64,000 nucleotides of DNA from Lasiodiplodia sp. COLG20. Its lineage: Eukaryota > Ascomycota > Dothideomycetes > Botryosphaeriales > Botryosphaeriaceae. Below are positions 46,901 to 57,050 of this stretch, one piece after another; position 1 is the stretch's first letter, and each line of letters opens with the position of its first letter. Under the pieces are notes generated by a model. That model was not told the origin of the DNA and did no database searches. It saw only the letters and a list, made by a program, of their open reading frames with translations. The translations under genes were made by a program, and so were the position numbers. Location: contig VNWV01000001.1 of the NCBI GenBank assembly GCA_009801085.1, forward strand, positions 2,604,001 to 2,668,000, read 5' to 3'.

Positions 46901-48780
46901 GTTTTGAGTGAGTTGTGGCCGCCGACCCTGCAGATCTCAATGGTCGCGGCACGCTCAGGAAACCCTGCCAGTGCGGTGCGGGCATGGGTCGCGCGAGCCC
47001 CAGAACAAGCGTCTTCCCTAGCTTCTCGTACCACGCTACGGTGGAATGTGCTGGACGCGGCGGGTCGGGCGCCTTGCGTCAGCCTGTCAGCCAGCGCACA
47101 CAGGAGCAAGCCAAGCGAGCAGCCTTCCAGTGGAGCCCCAGATCGCACGTCCATGCAGCTTGTTGCTGCACAGGCCGATCGACGGCCGGGTGCGCGCCAG
47201 GGGAAGCCCTTTCGGCGCTTCGACGGCTCACGTCCACCAGGAGTACATATGTATGTACGAGAGTCATCAGCAAGCCACCCCGTGGGACGGCAACGCGCTG
47301 CGCTCGGCGGCATCGGCCGTCTCCAGCAGTCATCTCGACGTGCCAGTGAAACGCCGTACCTGGGCTCCCGCTGCGTGCTGATGCTGATGCACGCCGCCTG
47401 ATCCGGCGAGCGCGGACTTGCGCCCGGCGAGGCTCTCCGCAGCGTCGCCCCTCACCGCTCGGCGGAGTGACATGACGGCGGCTGATCCGTCTGACGTGCG
47501 GCTTTCAATCAATCAGCATTTTCGCCGTTTCAGACTCCACTCGCAGCGACGAAGGCGCCTGGGCCGCCGTGCAGCCGAGCAGCCGTGGGCTCGCACGCAG
47601 CGGCTGAGCGCCGGCAAGGGCCGTCTCAATCTCCGTCGAGCGTGTGGCACGGCCGTTGCAACCCCAAGCCAAGGATGCGATCCTGCACCACCAGCCCGAC
47701 GAGGACCGCGCTCGGTTTAAGGCCCGGTGCAGAAGCCTGGCGCGCAGGCAACATCCCTGTCGCGCAGGCTTCCAGAATTATCATAGGTCCAATGGCAACG
47801 CTTACTGCTAGCGTCGTAGCCCCGGATCCTAGCCGGCGTCCCAGCCAACTCCACCACCACCACCAATACCGCGCGCCGCGAGACCCAGCAGCCAAAGACC
47901 CCTTGGCGCCCTGCCGGCCGCCGGACAGATCTTTAGGGCTCATCGCGCGCGCGCCATTGGCTCGCGCCCCCGGCCCTGGCCCTCCACATCACGGCGCTCG
48001 CTTTCGCAGCACCAGCGCGGCTAAAGCGTGGGCGCGCGGGCAGGCCGTTCGGCCTGCCGAGCCTCATGCGCGATCGTCCTTGCTCGAACATCGTCCAAGC
48101 CTAGTGCCACCGCGCCGCGATTGACCGCTCCCTCCAGCCACGGCCCCCATCGTCATGCGTCGAATGCGGTAGGTCGGTAGCTGACTGCGCGGCGTGCAGC
48201 CGTCGGCTCTCTCGTCACCCTACCCATTTCCGTCGCACATCCCTACCCGCAGCGCGGGTGGTGTTTTCGCGCCTCCTGCCTAGCGTCCAGGTTCCAACCA
48301 GCGCGTGCGGCAAGGAGCTCCGTTGCGCCATGATACATACCCGCGCAATCAAGCCGCCTCCGTCGCTTGCCCGCTTTAGCACTGTTCCCCGGCTGGCCCT
48401 CTGATTCGGCTGTCGTTAGTTTTTCGTCGGCTGCATCCACGATCATGATTAAAGATCAGCTTGCCCTGTCCAAGCCCCCAGCCCGTGCCACACCGGCTAC
48501 CTGCGCCCAGCTAGTCGGTTTGACGATGCGCACGTCTGCTGCCATCCCCGTAAATGGGATTTCCGCTAAGAACGGGCGACCTGCGCAGGCCTGGCCCCAG
48601 CTGTGAACCGGGAGTTCCACCGAGGGTACATGACCCTAGTACAGCCCACGAGCCGCCGTATACTACCCACCGAACCTTGACACATGGAGTAATACTCGTC
48701 TGTCTGAGCGGGCTCCCGACCTAACGATCCTTTTAGCTGCCTCAGCCCCTTGTCCCGGCGAACACGTATGTTGGCATCAA
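43921..48780. other. Right part of a gene desert (GC-rich)
   Basis: About 4.9 kb of GC-rich DNA. Frames of 100-280 codons are open on both strands at the same places (for example 45808-46644 on the minus strand), which is expected from GC content alone. Their translations are Arg/Ala/Pro-rich and domain-free. A 15-base A run lies at 45810-45824. The last part may belong to the upstream region of the gene at 48864. Confidence 0.5.
45810..45824. repeat. Poly(A) run, 15 bases
   Basis: Fifteen consecutive A in GC-rich non-coding DNA. No element boundaries were recognised. Confidence 0.8.
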
Positions 48781-48784
48781 TCCC

Positions 48785-48795
48785 ATATAATTATA
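48785..48795 (+). promoter_or_regulatory. TATA-like element upstream of the acidic unknown gene
   Basis: ATATAATTATA lies about 70-80 bp before the ATG at 48864. It argues that the ATG at 48864 is the start, rather than the in-frame ATG at 48768, which is upstream of this site. Confidence 0.45.
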
Positions 48796-48863
48796 TCCAT
48801 GGCCTGCCTCCTCCTACGAAGGCCTTTTGGACACACCACCCTACCAACACAAACACACCAAGC

Positions 48864-49919
48864 ATGGACACCACATCACCACTCTCCACCATCTCCACCA
48901 TCTCCACCTCTCCCCTCTCCTCCTACCGGAGCTCCAAGCGCTCTTCTCGCATCGAGAAGCCGCGCAGCATCCACAGCAGCCCCACCGGCCTCGAGAGACG
49001 GAAGACCACCTCGGCCGGGAAGCGCTATGTCACGCTCGAGGACCGCTGGAACATGATGTTCGGCTCGGGCGACGAGGAGATGCAAGACAGCAGCACTACG
49101 AGCGGATTCTCGTCATCGAACCGTCCCGTTAGCTGGCACCCGTCCTCCTCCAACTACTTCAACTCGAGTCCAGCCAATGACCTCGATGCTGGCTACGGTT
49201 TCCCGGATGGGACGTCAGCATACCCTAGTCCCGCTTCCGGCTACGCCTCAACCTCCGCACTGGCCTACCTCTCGGCCTTGGCACAACGCAAACGAGAGGC
49301 CTTTCCCCTTGCAACCCTCGACAACGACACCTCGATGGACACCTCCCCCTTCCCGGACTACCATGAGCCCTCTGCTCAAATTACATCATTTCCGGAGATG
49401 GCCTCTGTCGCATCTCAACAAGACTGGATGTCTACCGACGCTCCCACCTCTCACCCCCAGACCCAGTCAGAAGACCAGGAAGCCGACGCCGACTGCATGG
49501 AAGACGAGTCACCCAAGGAGTCCGGCAACGTGCTCGTGGGCATGGGCCTCTACGACCCACCCAGCTACGAGTCGATGCTGACGTCAGGGCTGGGCAAAGG
49601 GCTCAAGCTCGAGGAGACGTGGCAGCCTCCCCCAGAGACTGAAGACGACGATGCCGAGGACGACGACGACGACAGCTCCGATGAGGAGAGCGTCGAGGAG
49701 GCGCCAGAGCCGCCCAAGGCGGTGGAAGAGGCGGACGACAGGCAATGCTGGACGCTGCAGGCAGCAGCGCAAGTAATGCCGGCAGCAGATCTCTCTGGCC
49801 AGAGCTTCCTGCTTGAGGACGAAGAAACGTACACGAATGAATGGTGGTACCAGCAGCTGAAGCGCCCCACGGCACCGGTTGCTGGGCTGGGATACGGCTG
49901 GCTGCAAGCTCAGTATTAG
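48864..49919 (+). CDS. Unknown Ser-rich, acidic ascomycete protein
   Basis: I do not recognise this protein. A single exon from 48864 gives 351 aa; an in-frame ATG at 48768 would add 32 residues but lies upstream of a TATA-like site. It opens with Ser/Thr-rich repeats (STISTISTS) and a basic patch (SSKRSSRIEKPRS). Then comes an ordered-looking segment around YVTLEDRWNMMFGSGDEE. The middle is Ser/Pro/Asp-rich disorder. Near residues 220-250 is LVGMGLYDPPSYESM, then WQPPPE and a run of Asp/Glu. The final third has two short aromatic blocks, CWTLQAAAQV and NEWWYQQLKR. No signal peptide or membrane segment is seen. Codon use and the unbroken frame support a real gene. A nuclear or regulatory role is only a guess from composition. 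Confidence 0.8.
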   Translation: MDTTSPLSTISTISTSPLSSYRSSKRSSRIEKPRSIHSSPTGLERRKTTSAGKRYVTLEDRWNMMFGSGDEEMQDSSTTSGFSSSNRPVSWHPSSSNYFNSSPANDLDAGYGFPDGTSAYPSPASGYASTSALAYLSALAQRKREAFPLATLDNDTSMDTSPFPDYHEPSAQITSFPEMASVASQQDWMSTDAPTSHPQTQSEDQEADADCMEDESPKESGNVLVGMGLYDPPSYESMLTSGLGKGLKLEETWQPPPETEDDDAEDDDDDSSDEESVEEAPEPPKAVEEADDRQCWTLQAAAQVMPAADLSGQSFLLEDEETYTNEWWYQQLKRPTAPVAGLGYGWLQAQY

Positions 49920-50787
49920 GGCACGGGAATGATGACTACATAGCATAGCATAGCATAGCGATTGGCGTTTTGTGTATCCGCTGGTTTCAGAGCCGCGTTT
50001 TCGGGACTTTCGTCCGCGCGCTCGCCTCCAGGAACCCTTGGCGGCTTGGACGGCATTTAGAGATACCCCACCAGCGGCACCATGTGCACTTTGGTAGATA
50101 GCGAAAAATCAAAATTACAATACGATAGCCAAAAAGCAACGGCGCGGGCAGCGGTGTCTGGGATTGACGTGGGCGCTCGTGTCACGCACGGCTCGGGAAT
50201 GTTTTCTGCGGCACAGCGGCGGGCGAACGCTTCGATCGGTAGGGGTAGGTCATGCAGGGCAGGGCTCAGAGCGAGCCAAAAAAAAAAATAAATGATAGTT
50301 TGCTGCGAGGGTGGGTCTGGTTGCGGCAGCGGGACGGCTTTGGCCATGTGCAACGCCCGCGGCTTGAGGCTTGGCTGATGTCTCCAGCCGGTCGGATTTG
50401 CATCTGACTCTGGAAAAAGGCGGGCTGCGTATGGCGGGGGCCGGGCGGACAGGGGTGGCGGCGCGGTCGTGTGCCTGCGCAGGAAAAATCGTACAACGCG
50501 AAACAGCATCCATTGTGGCGGGGCGGGCAGCATGGACAGGGAGGGGTGGGCGTGCGCCGCGGCATCCTCCAGCGAGTGCAATCTACGTCTGGAAGGCGAG
50601 CTGCGCGGCCGGACTAATCGTTAGCGCCTTCTTTAATTCAGCACAGCACACCCGCCTGACGACCGCCCGGCCCGCCAGCGAGCCGCCAACGCCTGTCTTG
50701 AGCTTGAACCCGAACCACGCAAAATTGGTCACATCGCTCCTGCCGCCTTGTGCGCGCGCGCGCTCGACAATCCCCCTCGCAGCCGCC
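49920..50787. other. Intergenic region with a CATAG microsatellite and poly(A) run
   Basis: About 870 bp between two plus-strand genes. It holds four perfect copies of CATAG (49939-49958), 20 bp past the upstream stop codon, and a 12-base A run at 50278-50289. No gene is supported. A minus-strand frame at 50057-50581 has no domain. Confidence 0.6.
49939..49958. repeat. (CATAG)4 microsatellite
   Basis: Four perfect tandem copies of a 5-bp unit in the probable 3' UTR of the gene ending at 49919. Confidence 0.85.
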
Positions 50788-52396
50788 ATGCCGCGCTTCC
50801 AAATCACCCCCTGGCGCCATCACGCCGAGCTGCTCGCCCTCCGCGCCCGCCTGTACCATGCCGGCCCCGAGGAGCGCCAGAACGCCGTCTTCCTGGTGCG
50901 CGGCCCCTGCTTGGCCCCCGCTGCATGATGACGGCGCCGTGCTCACCCCCAAGGCAGATCTCCGCGTGGAAGAGACGAGCGCCGTTGCCGCATGCTCTTG
51001 ACTCGACCGCCCAGCTTGTCGATGCCACGCTCCACGACGATCCCCAACGCGCCTCGGTGCTGGCCATCCGCAATGCCTACTGCGCCGCCTTCAACCGGTA
51101 CGCGCTTGACACTCCTTCTTGGAGCCCACCCCCCCTTTGACTCGCCCGTGGACATGTTTCCCTTTTCGACCAAGCCTCGTCTGATGCAGCCTGTCGTGTA
51201 GGTTCGTCACCGGCTTCTGCGACACGGTGCAGAACAGCTTCAAGAAGATGTCCATGTACGACATGGCCGCGGAGCTGGATATGCCCAGCAGCTTCGTCGA
51301 GTTGCGCCATGAGGCCACGCACGAGGACCTGCCCTCGCTCCGCAGGCTGCAAATGGCCACTGAGCAGGCGCTGCAGTGGCTGTGGCACCATTACTGGGCA
51401 AAGCTCGATGCTTCTCTGCCGGCGCCGCCGCCGGAGAACCGGGACCAGGCCGCGGGCCCTGAGACTCGCGCCAGCCTGCACCGCATCCTCAGAAGCTTCG
51501 TCAGTGGGAGGCGAGAGGAAATCAAAAGAGACGGCCCGAAATCGGGCGTAGAGGCCCGCTCGAGTGGAAGAGCCATCGAGCAGATTGTTGCACTAGGGGC
51601 CGCGAAGAGACCAGGACTGCTCCGTGATGAGGTAATCTCGCTTCTCCTTGCTGGTCGGATGATTGTGCCTTCAGATGCCAGGTGGGTACCGCGCGGCTTC
51701 TCTGCATGTCCCCAGCCTGCGAAGCTGACCACCAACGACAGGGTTGGCGACTCCCTGGACGGTGCGCACCTAATCTGGGACAGTCTGCTGTGTCGGCTGA
51801 ACTCCGACTTGCAATATGTTGAGACTTTAGTCGAGCACATGTTCCGGTACATGCTTCAGCCATCCAAGGCTGATGTCAAGTCCGATGCATTCAAGGCGGC
51901 CATGTACACCTGGATCCTCCATGTCTTGACTAGCGAGGCGTGGTCATCGTCTTGCTCATACGACGTGCGCCAGCGTTTGTGGGCGACCACCATGACCGCG
52001 TGCATGACCCAGCCGAGCTACTGGTCGAAGAAGCTCGCGAAGGACTTGCTTTTGGAAGGAGACGATGACTTCCAGGACGAGTGGCTACCGATTCTCGAGG
52101 CTAGCCTCCCCGAAGCTCAATCCGAGAGTGAGGGGATGGCAAGCGAGCCCCCTGGTAAAAACGAAGCCGTGCCTGAGTCCCAATCAGATGAAGAGATGCG
52201 CGATGCCATGTACGGGCACCCAACCTCCTTTCCCGCGTTTCCTCGTCGAAGCGAGCCAGTCGTTGACATTTTTAGCAACAGTGCGGATTCCCCGGGGCAC
52301 CCATTCGCTGACGCAAAGATTCAGCCACGTCCAGGTGGCTGGCGAAAATGGGAAGGAGAATGGCGATCAACACCCATCGGCCTCGTTCCTACATAA
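50788..52396 (+). CDS. las1: Las1-like pre-rRNA processing endonuclease
   Basis: Proposed exons: 50788-50895, 50958-51097, 51202-51681 and 51742-52396; 460 aa. Introns 1 and 2 (62 and 104 nt) rebuild NAVFLISAWKRR and FNRFVTGFCDT. The third intron (60 nt) is in frame and stop-free, so without splicing the protein would have 480 aa. The Las1 domain covers the first about 160 residues: ITPWRHHAELLALRARLY, SAWKRRAPLPHALDSTA, and the HEPN active-site block FVELRHEATHEDLP with its Arg and His. Las1 cuts ITS2 of the pre-rRNA and works with the Grc3 kinase in the nucleolus to make 5.8S and 25S rRNA ends. The tail is acidic and less conserved. The start has a good context (GCCGCCATGC). Confidence 0.93.
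51682..51741 (+). other. Probable in-frame, stop-free intron in las1
   Basis: GTGGGT at the 5' end, a GCTGAC branch-like site 12-18 nt before the end and GACAG at the 3' end. It is 60 nt long and adds 20 codons without a stop. Removing it joins MIVPSDA to RVGDSLDGA, which reads like the continuous Las1 motif; the extra residues are Pro/Cys-rich and look foreign. Confidence 0.7.
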
Positions 52397-53398
52397 CCGT
52401 TCCTTGCCCGGAACCTACCGAAGTACACAAGGCGAGGGATGAACAGCAATATTTTCGCGTTCCGTGACCACAGCATGTCCTAGACTCTTTCCGAGCGCTA
52501 AGACCCCAAAACCATCCACAATTTAGAAGAAAATGCTCATGGTCGCACACTCTTTACTGGACACATTCACTGGCGCGCCTCAGGCATGGATGCTCGGGTT
52601 GTGAAACCCACGCCTCAGTTGATCTGACGGCATCTTCGGATTCGACGTACCGGCTGTCGTATCGGAACGCGCCAGCATGAGTGAGAGAGCGTGGGATAGG
52701 GCTTACGGACGGTGTGCGCTCGGCTCATCGTTTCCCGCTACCCACATGCCGCTCGTGTCACAAGAATAAACCGGAGAATGTGGCGTTCATGTATGTCACC
52801 TTTGCATCGCAGGACGTCCACTCGACAGCGCTTATCAACGCAAGTCAGGTTCCTAGCTCCACTTTCTGCAGGATTGATGCTTTTGAACTTTCCCGCACGC
52901 TAATCGTTTTGCATGCAGTTAAGTTGAAGCGAACAAAAGCAATATCTCCAACAGCACGCCTATGTATCCATGATCACTCCACTCTTAAGGACTTTGCTCG
53001 GTGCTTATTGCGAATCTGTGATACAGGCCTCATGCGGGTTTGTTTGTGCCTGCGCGGAAAGGAAAAAAAGAAAACGACACATGCCCCAGCCGTGATACCC
53101 AGGTAGGTCTCAGCGCCCCACACACAGGCTTGAAAAATCAAAAAGAGTGGCTCTATTCAAGAAGCATGGAAAGGACTCCAGACACAACATTTAGGGCTAT
53201 CCTCCGGCAATAGCGAACCTTTACCGTTTCTACCGGGTTCTCCTAGTACAAGACTCCCCAGGATGACCATCGCGAGTACCACCTATCGCCTCCGTCAAAA
53301 GTTCACCACTCCACTAGACTCGACTTTGGTTTTTCGTCTTGTCCACATTGGTGCTCCATCTAGAGGATTTTCTCAGACTTTTTTTCCGCCTTTTCGTC
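52397..53398. other. Convergent intergenic region, las1 and SprT-like 3' ends
   Basis: About 1 kb with mixed composition. Open frames on the plus strand up to 141 codons have no domain. Both 3' UTRs lie here. No repeat or RNA gene was recognised. Confidence 0.6.
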
Positions 53399-56170
53399 TC
53401 ACCACAAGGTTTGCGTCACAGCTGAGTGCCGGCGCCTCCGCGGAGGCGCTCTTCTTTCACATGCCGTGTTGCACTTTATCTGTGCTTTGCGTCTGCGACT
53501 CCCATCACTAGCAGTATTCTGCGGAGATTCGCCTTGACGCACATTCTCCTTGTTTCCCTTGGCAGTTGCGCAGGTCCTGTTTGCGGCATCTCCAGTCGAC
53601 AGTGAAGACATTGTGGCTGGCATGTCAGCTGCGGCAGCCACAAGAGAGGCCGCGCCGCCGGTCTGAGGCGCGCTGTCTTTGCATGTTGGTTGGGATTGCG
53701 CCTGCGCCTGCTGATGTGACGACTCATATGGCTGAGTAGCCGCATAGTACTGGAAGAGGGGAGCAGGCGATGGCGACAATGAGAAAGGGTATGGATATGG
53801 ATAGGGATAAAGATAATGATGGCCACCCCACCAGCTTGGAAAATGCCGGGTATATCCATCATATTGAATTGGAGGTGATGGTGGAGTGAACCCTTGTTCT
53901 TGCTTCGTCGTGTAGCTGAACCGATCATCTTGCCACCTTCTCTTCGCATCTGCAGAATTGTTTCCATCAGAACTCTCCTCGGTTGATGCGGATGAACTGT
54001 CTGAGCTCTCAGCCGCCAAATCGTGTGCGTACCAAGACCTCCCTTCCCGATGACAGCCCACATATCGCATGCCTTGGGGCTGCCGCTGTCCTCCCCACCG
54101 CTGTTGTCTTCCCGCCGCATCCTGCATGCACGACGATGCTCTTACGTCCTCAAGTAGCGATCGTCCTTGCTGGCCACCCCTAGCTAGAAGCGCGTTCCAC
54201 CGCCTTCTCCATCGATGGTGCGCCTGTAACTTGTCCACATTCGAAACCATGCTCGACCCGTCCTCACAGCGGGATAGGAAGGCTCGGGACCAAGTGCGCA
54301 ATTGCTGCGACGGCTGCGCCTCGCCGCCATCGTCAGGGAAATATATGGTTTCGAGCAGCGTGATTGGGTCCTCGTCCGAGGACAAGGCGCGACGGGTGTA
54401 CAAGCGTCTGATCGCGTAAGACGCAAGCTCTGAGAAGCGGATGGCGCTGGCTAGGCGATAAACGCGGATATCGCGCAGGTGGGCACATGCTTCATGCTCC
54501 TCCTGGTCATCGCCACCCTCTTCATCATCTTCGCTGCTCTCGCTGTCAATGCCGCGAGCATCCGTTCGGGCACCTTGACCTTTGCGACGGCGGTGGCGGC
54601 GGTGAGCACTGTCCTCGATTTTTATGACAGGTGCTTTCAGGTACGAGCCGCCTTCTCCTCCTTCTCTTACTCCTTTCCGCGATCTCAGCACCGGACGATA
54701 CGTTTTGCTCTTCAGAAATGCCATCAACGCGCTCAATTCCCCTTTCTCCACCCCGGTGCGTGGCAGTTCAACCCAGCACCTGCCGTCTGCAAACACATCC
54801 AGTCGCAGACTCGCGAACCGCTCGATGACGGTGCGTAGCACGCCAATGGGCTTGTCGCCGTCGTATACGAAGGTAACGTATGCGGACGCCTGGAGGCCTA
54901 TTGTGTTGTAATGGATGGGAAGAAGGTGGCCGCCGGACGAGTAGGCGTAGAAGTTGCCACGACGCATGCAGGCGGGCGCGGCAAGGAACGGCGCGCACTC
55001 AATCGTGTACCAGCTGGATGCGGAGTCCAGGGTAATGATGGGCACGGAGACAGGGCAGTGAGTGCTCTTAAGGGAACAGCCGTTAGGAGAGGGAAAGCCA
55101 GTGCCGGCAGTGCCGCTGCTTCTGGAGCTGGAGGGGTTTTGGCTCTGCTCGGAGCTCGCGATGCTCTTGTTGGTGTGCTTGATGCTGCGAGAATTCCGGA
55201 TGGAGTTGTGAGATCGGCCGTCTATGTAGACAGCGCTTGGAAGCCTGTGACCGAAGCCGATGGGTAGAGGCCTATCGTCGTCTACTTCATGCTTCGCGGC
55301 CTGCGCCCGTATCTCCCACAAGATAGCGGCGAAAGCCTTGCCGTGGGCAAGACGAACATCGTCGTTGCCACCATCACCATCACCCACCCTTTCTCCTTCG
55401 AAATCCCCTCCTCCACACCCAGCGTTTCCATAGCGTGGGCATGTTCCAGCACCCTCACAAACAACGAGCAAGTACGCATGGATCATGTGATGCAGCAGCG
55501 TCCCTACAATCTCGTCCCTGTTCGCACCCTGCAGTGCCACAGTGTTCAGCTCAATTTTCACCTTGGCATCCTTACCCCCCTTTTCTTCATTTTCTGTGGC
55601 GCCATCATTTCGTCCGCTTTTCTTCTCTGGTCCTCCCATGATCACGGTTCTCCCGCTGACATGCCTATCCAAGCTCGTCCAAGCCAGTTCCACAAAATGT
55701 TCGTCCAATAGGCCATTAAAGACAGAGACACTGAGCAAGCTGAATATTAGCGATGGGTATGAACGCCATGCATGAGCTGAGACGGGATAGGTGCGGGCGG
55801 TAGTGATTGCTTCTCCAGGAGAAAGAGTGGAAGAGGATGGGGTGTTGGCGATCGGCTTCGGAGTGGACACGGGTGCTGAAAAGGTGCGAAGATGGTCAAG
55901 CAGGTGCGCCACAGCGTAGTTGCTGTTCCATGTGCCAGGTTTCGGGTTGGGGTTGGAGTCCAAACGGTGATTTTTGGCAGTTGTAGATCCCGCTGACGGC
56001 GTTGAGATTGCTGAGGGTGATAGCGGACGTCCTTTCGCTTTGCCTGCACTCCGGTATCGGAAGCCTGAGGCAACTCCGCAGCCTCCATCAGATGAGGCTG
56101 ATGTTGACGATACGAGAGAAGATTCAGACTCGTCCCAAAAAGAGTTGAGGCAAGAGTTTGACTCCATCAT
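53399..56170 (-). CDS. SprT-like domain protein with HHxxH in place of HExxH
   Basis: Single exon, 923 aa. After a disordered start, the SprT-like domain begins near residue 130 (LSVSVFNGLLDEHFV). The metal-site helix reads LLHHMIHAYLL at residues 225-235, so His227 and His231 are present but the expected catalytic Glu is His228. A third His (about 276, LAHGKAFAAIL) fits the last zinc ligand. SprT proteases (Spartan, Wss1) cut DNA-protein crosslinks; whether this one is active is doubtful. After the domain come a block with FVYDGDKPIGVLRTVIERF, acidic stretches, then a long tail with a Tyr-Pro repeat (near residue 785) and a basic end. Two Met codons start the frame. The family fits well; orthology to Spartan or Wss1 is uncertain. 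Confidence 0.85.
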   Translation of the reverse strand: MMESNSCLNSFWDESESSLVSSTSASSDGGCGVASGFRYRSAGKAKGRPLSPSAISTPSAGSTTAKNHRLDSNPNPKPGTWNSNYAVAHLLDHLRTFSAPVSTPKPIANTPSSSTLSPGEAITTARTYPVSAHAWRSYPSLIFSLLSVSVFNGLLDEHFVELAWTSLDRHVSGRTVIMGGPEKKSGRNDGATENEEKGGKDAKVKIELNTVALQGANRDEIVGTLLHHMIHAYLLVVCEGAGTCPRYGNAGCGGGDFEGERVGDGDGGNDDVRLAHGKAFAAILWEIRAQAAKHEVDDDRPLPIGFGHRLPSAVYIDGRSHNSIRNSRSIKHTNKSIASSEQSQNPSSSRSSGTAGTGFPSPNGCSLKSTHCPVSVPIITLDSASSWYTIECAPFLAAPACMRRGNFYAYSSGGHLLPIHYNTIGLQASAYVTFVYDGDKPIGVLRTVIERFASLRLDVFADGRCWVELPRTGVEKGELSALMAFLKSKTYRPVLRSRKGVREGGEGGSYLKAPVIKIEDSAHRRHRRRKGQGARTDARGIDSESSEDDEEGGDDQEEHEACAHLRDIRVYRLASAIRFSELASYAIRRLYTRRALSSDEDPITLLETIYFPDDGGEAQPSQQLRTWSRAFLSRCEDGSSMVSNVDKLQAHHRWRRRWNALLARGGQQGRSLLEDVRASSCMQDAAGRQQRWGGQRQPQGMRYVGCHREGRSWYAHDLAAESSDSSSASTEESSDGNNSADAKRRWQDDRFSYTTKQEQGFTPPSPPIQYDGYTRHFPSWWGGHHYLYPYPYPYPFSLSPSPAPLFQYYAATQPYESSHQQAQAQSQPTCKDSAPQTGGAASLVAAAADMPATMSSLSTGDAANRTCATAKGNKENVRQGESPQNTASDGSRRRKAQIKCNTACERRAPPRRRRHSAVTQTLW

Positions 56171-57050
56171 AGTGTTGCGAGCTATCGTACTGCTTGGATA
56201 TCATGAGCCGCTGGGCACACTGATGCAGCAGCTGGCAAGTATTTGTACACTCCCTCTATTAGTGTGCCTTGGTCTACGTTTTGAATGTAGACTTACCTCT
56301 TTTGGCAGAGTATCCGGGCGCGCTGCCTGGTAGTTTAGACATGTTACCACAGCTTCCGTTTGTGAACAAACTCGTGTGACCTCGAGCTCTTATCAAACCT
56401 TGCAGTCAATCAAGATGGCCTGCCAGCTTCGTAGCGTTTCGATTGTAAGGACAAACGTCCGATAGCCAGCACCTATAGACAGATACGGTAAGCCACGTGG
56501 GAGCAGAGTCTGAGAGTTTACAAACCCCAAACGAAGCTGAACTTGATCATGATGATCTGGGAATGAAGTCATGTTGCACCTTTCTGTAAAGTAAGTTATG
56601 CCGAAACGAATCACCGGAGAACGGAGTGACGCTCCAATTAGAATGACCAGACAGCCGTAAGACAAATACCGCCGGTATTAGTTATGGAGAGACGAAAGAG
56701 TGCAGCAAGCGTAGGTCTTCTGAGTCCAACGAAAAGAGAAACGCAGTGGGGATATATCATTTAGACTGCTCGTAAATGAGGTACCTCCAGCCAAGGAGGA
56801 ATAAGTAGGAAAGTCATGAAAATTTACAGCTTCATCCGCCATGTCAAATCAAAGATGGGGTGCCGAACACGTGCGATTGGTCAATTGGCGGAAGTCCACC
56901 ACCCCCGGTCTTTACCGAGCGGCTGCCAACCGCCGACTTCGCCCACCTCGGGGGCAACGGAACCGGAGCGCAAGACCTGAAATACTTCTATTTTGGCCAT
57001 TAGAGACGCCTTGCTGGTAAAATGTGCGCTGAACAGTGGTCTGCGGCCGT
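56171..57050. other. Upstream region of the SprT-like gene, including a probable spliced leader
   Basis: 880 bp between the SprT-like start and the Mpv17 3' end. On the minus strand an ATG at 56342 opens a 46-nt exon ending in a perfect GTAAGT donor at 56296. A CTAAT branch-like site and a CAG acceptor at 56234-56232 follow. The rest is AT-rich without recognisable features. Confidence 0.5.

Noticed and set aside
50057..50581. 174-codon minus-strand frame before las1
   Set aside because: Pro/Ala-rich, no domain and no splice or start support.
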